From a virus: a stretch of DNA of 64,000 nt. Every line of letters begins with the position of its first letter. Within the stretch, counting starts at the first letter, position 1. Of this stretch, positions 59,437 to 64,000 are shown piece after piece. A program made the translations under genes and the position numbers. Under the pieces are notes generated by a model that did no database searches, was not told the origin of the DNA, and saw only the letters and a program-made list of their open reading frames with translations. The stretch spans positions 62,001 through 126,000 of the IMG/VR virus record IMGVR_UViG_3300045256_000050. The stretch is one strand, 5' to 3'.

Positions 59437-59518
59437 CCGTGCGGCATAACTACAGGTTAGTAGGCATTATTTGCCGCCACCGTATATAAGCGAACGTACC
59501 GTCAAATCGGCCGCACGG
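59437..59518. repeat. Structured intergenic region with inverted repeat
   Basis: CCGTGCGGC at 59437-59445 and GCCGCACGG at 59510-59518 are inverted repeats. In between lie the TATATAAG at 59483-59490 and a smaller hairpin (CTAC/GTAG inside GCGGCA/TGCCGC). The 13-mer ACCGTGCGGCATA also occurs at 50255-50267. It could be an operator or an RNA structure before the 59538 gene. Confidence 0.4.
59483..59490 (+). promoter_or_regulatory. TATATAAG element, candidate late-type promoter
   Basis: TATATAAG 48 bp before the GTG at 59538 (78 bp before ATG 59568), inside the inverted-repeat region. Fits a new transcript start for the head-structure genes after the portal terminator. Confidence 0.4.
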
Positions 59519-59537
59519 ACCATAGATAATAGCGAGA

Positions 59538-61400
59538 GTGGCAAACATTATCGAGGAGTTAAGAGATATGCGACGTAAACTCATCAAGCAAGATGCCTTC
59601 GAGCAGATCGCCAATACCTCAATCAATGCAGCAGCTACCGAGTTAGTCGAAGCCGGTGATGTCCTAGCCAAGAAGCTTGGCAAGGGCACTCTCTCGCTTC
59701 ACTGCTTTAATGAATCCACTGCTGTTTACGAATCGGATGACGAAACCTACGTCCACGCCGGTTACGAGATTGAGAATGGTAAGATCACCTTCCAGAACAT
59801 CGAGGAACTGGTTGTAGACCACGACTCGAAGAAGGAAAAGCAGAAGGCAATTCTGTCGGAAGTTCTCGATGCCGTTTTGACGGATAACAACGAGAAGGCA
59901 TCCGAACTGTACAAGGGCTACCTGGGCCTTCACTCGTGGAACGAGTCGAAGAAGATGTTGTTCGGTAAGGACGACAAGAAGGACGGCAAGAAGATGCCGC
60001 CGTGGCTCAAGGGCAAGAAGGATAAGGATGGCGATGACGAGAAGGACGGCAAGAAAGTTCCGGCCTTCATGAAGAAGAAGGGCGACAAGAAGGACAAGAA
60101 GGGTGACAAGAAGTCCCCGGAGTTCATCAAGAACCTGAAGGGTGCTGGCAAGAAGATCGAGGAAGCTTGGCACGTTGCTAACAACGTCCTCAGCTACGTC
60201 GAGTTCGTCAACCTCGGCCCGGTTCTGTCTGAGTCCGCAGTCGCTACCGACGACAACGGCAACGTTGTTGGCGTTCAGATTCCGACCGTTAAGGTTCGCA
60301 ACGAGGGTAAGGTTCTCAAGTTCAACTGGCGCACTCTCAACGAGAAGTGCAAGAGCCTGCGTGAGTCCGCTCTTTCCCTGTGGGAGAACCAGAAGTTCTG
60401 CAAGTTGGTTGCGGAACTGAAGAAGCAGAACAACGTCTCCAACCCGCAGGCTCTCGAAGAGTCGCTGGAAGAGATTGTCAAAGAATTCCCGCAAGTCCTC
60501 TACGCCACCCAGAGCGAACTCGCTCAGGTGATCGGCGAGTCGCTGCGTCTTGTTGGTGTTACCAACTACGGCGACCGGGACTGTGAATTCTTGGCCGAGG
60601 GCGTTCTGCGTCACGCACACGGTTCGTACTCCGAGCGTGTTAACCAAATCCTGCATCTCGCTTCCGCCCCGAAGGTTGAAGAAGGTACTGATCCTTACGA
60701 GTTCTTCCAGAGCGTCGTAGAGCAGTTCTTCCCGGCCGTGGACGAGAAGTTCGAGTTGGAGCAGCGTGTGTTCAGCGACTTGTACGAGTCGTTCGAGAAC
60801 ATCTACAAGGCCGCAGACCGTCGTGGCGACCGTGAAACCATGAAGGTTTCCGCCAGCTACCTGAACGATCTGGCCGACGTACTCAACGGCGATGCGAAGG
60901 CAGATGTCTCGCTGGCCGAAGAAGCTGCCACCTTCCTCGTTGACTTCATCGAAGCCAACCTGCCGGGTGCTGGTAGCTGGAACGTAAGCAACAAGCCGCA
61001 CGTCACGGTTGTGGGCGACCACCCGGACATGGCTAAGAAGGCTTCCGTTGACGGCGTGCCGGGCAAGTACAAGGGCGATTGGGGTGACGAAGCCCCGATG
61101 ATCGGCCAGGACGACAACAACTACAAGGGCAAGCACTCCAAGACCGCACGCAAGTCGTCGTGGGGCAACGAGGGTGGTAGCGATACCTTCCCGAGCTTGA
61201 AGAACCCATACGTTCCGAAGCCTTTCGGTGATTACACAATGAAGGGCGAGAAGGGCGTTGATAAGGAAGCAACCGGCCAGCACCACTCGACGTGGCAGTC
61301 TAAGGACACTTGGCCGACCCTCCAGAACCCGTATGTCCCGAAGGCCGAGACTCCGAAGTCTTACAAGATGAAGGAAAAAGACCTGATCGTAGACAAGTAA
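59538..61400 (+). CDS. Large prohead-associated or internal virion protein (probable)
   Basis: Protein of 620 residues from GTG 59538 (MANIIEELRD); ATG 59568 with strong GAGGAG is an alternative giving 610. Helical, with a Lys/Asp-rich low-complexity stretch (about 145-205, KKDGKKMPPWLKGKKDKDGD type), a long helical core (about 215-480) and a C-terminal region with tandem motifs (TFPSLKNPYVPKP and TWPTLQNPYVPKA). Its codon use moves towards GCT/GTT/GGT like the following capsid genes. Lies between portal and prohead protease where T4 has small core proteins. Likely an internal or scaffolding-linked protein. Followed by a strong terminator. Confidence 0.75.
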   Translation: MANIIEELRDMRRKLIKQDAFEQIANTSINAAATELVEAGDVLAKKLGKGTLSLHCFNESTAVYESDDETYVHAGYEIENGKITFQNIEELVVDHDSKKEKQKAILSEVLDAVLTDNNEKASELYKGYLGLHSWNESKKMLFGKDDKKDGKKMPPWLKGKKDKDGDDEKDGKKVPAFMKKKGDKKDKKGDKKSPEFIKNLKGAGKKIEEAWHVANNVLSYVEFVNLGPVLSESAVATDDNGNVVGVQIPTVKVRNEGKVLKFNWRTLNEKCKSLRESALSLWENQKFCKLVAELKKQNNVSNPQALEESLEEIVKEFPQVLYATQSELAQVIGESLRLVGVTNYGDRDCEFLAEGVLRHAHGSYSERVNQILHLASAPKVEEGTDPYEFFQSVVEQFFPAVDEKFELEQRVFSDLYESFENIYKAADRRGDRETMKVSASYLNDLADVLNGDAKADVSLAEEAATFLVDFIEANLPGAGSWNVSNKPHVTVVGDHPDMAKKASVDGVPGKYKGDWGDEAPMIGQDDNNYKGKHSKTARKSSWGNEGGSDTFPSLKNPYVPKPFGDYTMKGEKGVDKEATGQHHSTWQSKDTWPTLQNPYVPKAETPKSYKMKEKDLIVDK

Positions 61401-61418
61401 TCGAATGGGAAGTCCAAC

Positions 61419-61447
61419 AGGGGGCGGTTCGCCGCCCCCTTATTTTC
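61419..61447 (+). terminator. Rho-independent terminator
   Basis: AGGGGGCGG / CCGCCCCCT stem with a TTCG tetraloop, then TATTTTC. It separates the 59538 gene from the protease-scaffold-capsid genes. Confidence 0.9.
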
Positions 61448-61467
61448 ACAATCTGGAAAGAGGTTAA

Positions 61468-62133
61468 ATGGACAAGATTTTGCTGATCGATTGCTGTGAC
61501 CACGGCGGGGTTACTCTCAATCTTAATGAATCAACTACCGTGCGCAACGGTAAGACCATCTTCCGTGGTAAGTTCCAAGAAGCGGAAGCCGTCAACAAGA
61601 ACAAGCGTAGCTACCCATTCGACGTGTTGGACGAGAACGTTCACGGTCTTCAGGCAGCTATCAAGGACCGTCGTCTCATCGGTGAATTGGATCACCCGAC
61701 GGACTCTATCGTACACTTCGCCAACGCATCTCACCTTGTTACGAAACTGTGGTGGGAGGGCAACATCCTGATGGGTGAGGGCGAAATCCTGAACACCCCC
61801 AGCGGCAAGGTTCTTAAGGCACTCCTTGAGGACGGCGTGAAGGTGGGTATTAGCTCCCGTGGCGTAGGCAACGGGAAGGTAAACGAGGACGGCGTACTCG
61901 TTATTGGTGAAGGCTACAAGCTTATTACCTTTGACGCTGTTGCTGATCCTTCCACGTTCGATGCCTTCCAAGAGAAGGTTGTATCGGGCCGTCGGAACGA
62001 AAGCCGTGAAACGAAGGAAATTGCTAAGAATGTGACTGTGAAAAATGAGAGCAGTCGCATAGATACCACCGTAATCAAAGAGACGTTGATCGCAGCCCTC
62101 GGTGGGATCGTGAACTCAAAGGTTGCTGAATAA
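61468..62133 (+). CDS. Prohead core protease, gp21-like (S77 family)
   Basis: Protein of 221 residues with AAAGAGG before the ATG. The catalytic parts are GELDHPTDSIV (72-82, His-76) and VGISSRGVG (126-134, Ser-129 or Ser-130), as in T4 gp21. SYPFDVLDENVHG precedes them. This enzyme cuts the scaffold and capsid precursors during head maturation. Its last 60 residues are poorly conserved. It precedes the scaffold gene, the normal order. Confidence 0.93.
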   Translation: MDKILLIDCCDHGGVTLNLNESTTVRNGKTIFRGKFQEAEAVNKNKRSYPFDVLDENVHGLQAAIKDRRLIGELDHPTDSIVHFANASHLVTKLWWEGNILMGEGEILNTPSGKVLKALLEDGVKVGISSRGVGNGKVNEDGVLVIGEGYKLITFDAVADPSTFDAFQEKVVSGRRNESRETKEIAKNVTVKNESSRIDTTVIKETLIAALGGIVNSKVAE

Positions 62134-62152
62134 CATAGGCGAGGTTAACAAT

Positions 62153-63076
62153 ATGAACAAGGTACTAGAAGCTTTGAAGAAGATTCTGCCTGCCGAGCAT
62201 GTGCAAGAAGTCGCAACGGCCGTTGAAGCCATGATCGCTGAAGCCGAGGCGAAGATCGAAGCTAAGAAGGAAAAGGAATTCAACGCTAAGCTCCTCGAAG
62301 CTTACGACAAGGTTTCGGCTGAACTGCAAGAAGCAGAAGCAACGGCCGAGACGGGTTACAAGCAAGCTTTCGCTCACATTCAGGAGTTGACTCTGCGTCT
62401 GGAACGCCAGCAGGAAGAGTTCGACAACCTGATGGACGAGGGCTTCAGCGAAGCATACGAGATGCTGGAGAAGGAACAGGCCAAGAACAACAATCTCGAA
62501 GTCGAGATGTACGAAGAGTTCAACAACCGCCTGAAGCGGATGAAGGACATGTTCGTCGAGAAGTTCGACCAGTTCAGCCAAATCCAGTACGCCGAAATCT
62601 ACGAAGCCGCTCGTCGGGACATCATGAATGACCCACGGATGGTGGAACACAAGGTCGCTCTGGACAAGATCATCGACATCGTTGGCAACTACGTTAGCGA
62701 AGAAGACTTCGCTGGTGTAAACAGCACGAAGGTCAATGAGGCGTTCAAGGCGGTCGAAGACCTGAAGGGTCAAGTCCGGGTGCTGGAAGCCCGTAACGTG
62801 CGTCTGTCCACTCAGAACAACAAGCTCAACGAGCAGGTTCGTGAGATGAACAACATGCTTACGGAAAGCACCAAAGTTGAAAAGCAAGAACGGAAGCGAG
62901 TAGCAGGAACAGCAAGTGGGCGTGGAAGCAAGGTGCTTGGTGGTAAGGAGCAGATCATTGCCGAATACCACAATCCGCAGGCACAACAACAAGATGATGA
63001 CGGTCAATCGTTGGTTGAAAACAACGCAGCGTTGGAAGACCTGCTCGCTCTCGCCGGTTTGACGGAGCAAAAGTAA
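62153..63076 (+). CDS. Prohead scaffold protein, gp22-like
   Basis: Protein of 307 residues from ATG 62153 (MNKVLEALKKILPA) after GAGG; an in-frame ATG at 62123 lies inside the protease gene. Highly helical and acidic with long coiled-coil stretches (KLLEAYDKVSAELQEAEATA; LRLERQQEEFDNLMDEGF) and a Gln/Asp-rich tail with QNNKLNEQVREMNN, typical of gp22. It is cleaved by the prohead protease during maturation. It sits between the protease and capsid genes as expected. Confidence 0.9.
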   Translation: MNKVLEALKKILPAEHVQEVATAVEAMIAEAEAKIEAKKEKEFNAKLLEAYDKVSAELQEAEATAETGYKQAFAHIQELTLRLERQQEEFDNLMDEGFSEAYEMLEKEQAKNNNLEVEMYEEFNNRLKRMKDMFVEKFDQFSQIQYAEIYEAARRDIMNDPRMVEHKVALDKIIDIVGNYVSEEDFAGVNSTKVNEAFKAVEDLKGQVRVLEARNVRLSTQNNKLNEQVREMNNMLTESTKVEKQERKRVAGTASGRGSKVLGGKEQIIAEYHNPQAQQQDDDGQSLVENNAALEDLLALAGLTEQK

Positions 63077-63113
63077 GGTTCACTAACACTGAGAAATAAA
63101 GGAAACATAACCT

Positions 63114-64000
63114 ATGATGAATTCCCGATTCTTGAACGAAGCTAAGGCCATCGAACAAAAGTGGGCCAAGACTAAGCTTCTCAACAAGATTGAAGACCGC
63201 TTCACTCGTTCCGCCACTGCTGTTCTTCTGGAAAACCAGTGGTTGATGAATGAAGCGATGACGGATACGGGCGACATTGCCAGCTTCAAGCGTATTAGCA
63301 TTCCGCTGGTTCGCCGTATCTACCCGCAGTTGATTGCGAACAAGATTGTGTCGGTTCAGCCGCTTCTCGGCCCGACGGGTCTTGTGTACTACCTCCGCTT
63401 CCGCTACTCGTCCAACAAGGGCGGCATGCGTGGCGCAAGCCTCCAGGGCGGCTACCCGAGCGACGACGCAGCATCGCTGCAACAGTTGGCTTCCGGTGAC
63501 GGCAACCTGGAAATCTACTACACCCACCAGTTCGTACAGAACGAAGTTTCTTCGACGCATCCGGGTGGTAGCAGCGTAGCAGCAGTGTACGCACCGCTGG
63601 AACACACTCCGGTTCTTCCGGGTGCGTTCACCGGCACCGTGTACGACGGCAGCACCGCAATCCAGACCTTCATTGTGTCCACGTCTGGCGTGTTCACCTT
63701 CACGGACATCGGCACCCCGACCGTCAAGGCTCAGTCGAGCGGTTCGTCCATCGACCTGAACACCGGCGAAGTTGTTCTGCAATGGACCGGCGGCGATCCT
63801 GGTGACAACCACTTCGTTGCCTCCTACGAGTACAACATGGAGTGCAACCAAGACCTTCCTGAAGTCAACCTCGTCGTTGAGTCGGAAGAAATCGCAGCCA
63901 AGACCCGTAAGTTGAAGGCTGTGTGGAGCTACGAGGCTCAGCAAGACCTGCGTTCCCAGCACAACCTGGACGCCGAAGCTGAGTTGACGAGCGTCCTGGC
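63114..64000 (+). CDS. Major capsid protein, gp23-like, cut at the right window edge
   Basis: Open from ATG 63114 (MMNSRFLNEAKAIEQKWAKT; ATG 63117 is equally possible) through the last base, 295 codons. The N-terminus matches T4-like capsid proteins: IPLVRRIYPQLIANKIVSVQ, PLLGPTGLVYYLRFRY, then VESEEIAAKTRKLKAVWSYE and QQDLRSQHNLDAEAELTSVL. The extra polar beta region between them (about 160-245, FTGTVYDGSTAIQTF to LNTGEVVLQWTGGDPGD) looks like the insertion domain found in gp23 relatives. Forms the hexameric HK97-fold shell. Codon use is biased as expected for a very highly expressed gene. Confidence 0.93.
   Translation, partial: MMNSRFLNEAKAIEQKWAKTKLLNKIEDRFTRSATAVLLENQWLMNEAMTDTGDIASFKRISIPLVRRIYPQLIANKIVSVQPLLGPTGLVYYLRFRYSSNKGGMRGASLQGGYPSDDAASLQQLASGDGNLEIYYTHQFVQNEVSSTHPGGSSVAAVYAPLEHTPVLPGAFTGTVYDGSTAIQTFIVSTSGVFTFTDIGTPTVKAQSSGSSIDLNTGEVVLQWTGGDPGDNHFVASYEYNMECNQDLPEVNLVVESEEIAAKTRKLKAVWSYEAQQDLRSQHNLDAEAELTSVL

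Noticed and set aside
1-64000. tRNA genes, integrase, insertion sequences, lysis cassette
   Set aside because: None recognised by eye. tRNAs would need tRNAscan to exclude; no transposase, integrase, holin or endolysin motif was seen among the proteins.

Overview
The window is a 64 kb piece of the virion-structure region of a large, GC-rich, T4-like contractile-tailed phage (myovirus). The evidence is a near-complete set of T4-type morphogenesis genes on the + strand: tape measure, LysM-type gp53 wedge protein, gp27-type hub, gp5-type spike, gp25, gp6 and a gp7/P2-I-like wedge protein at 3.5-18.8 kb; large terminase at 53.2-55.0 kb; and portal (gp20), prohead protease (gp21), scaffold (gp22) and the start of the major capsid gene (gp23) at 56.5-64 kb. 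The head and tail functions themselves are ordinary; what is unusual is how much accessory material sits between them. Tail sheath, tail tube and small terminase genes were not recognised here. The host cannot be named from the sequence.

Layout: 0-3.6 kb, a divergent start and a run of small overlapping unknown genes. 3.6-18.8 kb, the tail tip and baseplate operon, with 1-4 bp overlaps between many genes. 18.8-30.8 kb, baseplate or fibre decoration genes (including three paralogues, two with visible PKD-type folds) mixed with enzymes: a macro-domain protein, a nucleoside deoxyribosyltransferase-like protein, a GT-A-like glycosyltransferase, a DUF1152-like protein and a DUF115-like protein. 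30.9-35.1 kb, two glycosyltransferase family 9 genes, a related-looking gene, and a highly expressed-looking virion protein followed by a strong terminator. 35.3-37.2 kb, an actin-like ATPase, a single-pass membrane protein and a stand-alone protein resembling the C-terminal part of a gp23-type capsid protein. 38.4-41.3 kb, a long Pro/Ala/Lys-rich protein whose stop codon directly follows a textbook -1 slippery site, with a 92-codon extension in the -1 frame. 41.3-53.1 kb, a mostly minus-strand accessory region: DnaG-like primase, a RecB/Cas4-type nuclease (+ strand), a secreted trypsin-like protease, an Asp-rich repeat protein, an HExxH metalloprotease, a CYTH protein, a ferritin-like protein and an exported M28 peptidase. 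53.2-64 kb, packaging and head genes, with a 2H phosphoesterase and a mini-intein inside the portal gene.

How the genes work together: the + strand genes build the baseplate, tail tip and prohead and package DNA. The terminase and portal genes are each preceded by a matching 27-bp box (22 of 27 bases identical), a candidate phage promoter. TATATAA-type elements precede several late-looking genes. The minus-strand inserts look like independently acquired host-interaction genes: three unrelated proteases (two with signal sequences), surface-sugar enzymes, and several enzymes acting on nucleotide or phosphate ligands (macro, deoxyribosyltransferase-like, 2H phosphoesterase, CYTH) that could blunt nucleotide-signalling defences; that last role is inference.

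The best candidates for new biology are the putative programmed frameshift at 40996, the portal mini-intein at 56786-57487, the actin-like/membrane/capsid-like trio at 35.3-37.2 kb, and the protease set at 44-53 kb. No tRNA, rRNA, CRISPR array, insertion sequence or integrase was recognised. No stretch longer than 300 bases lacks a gene.
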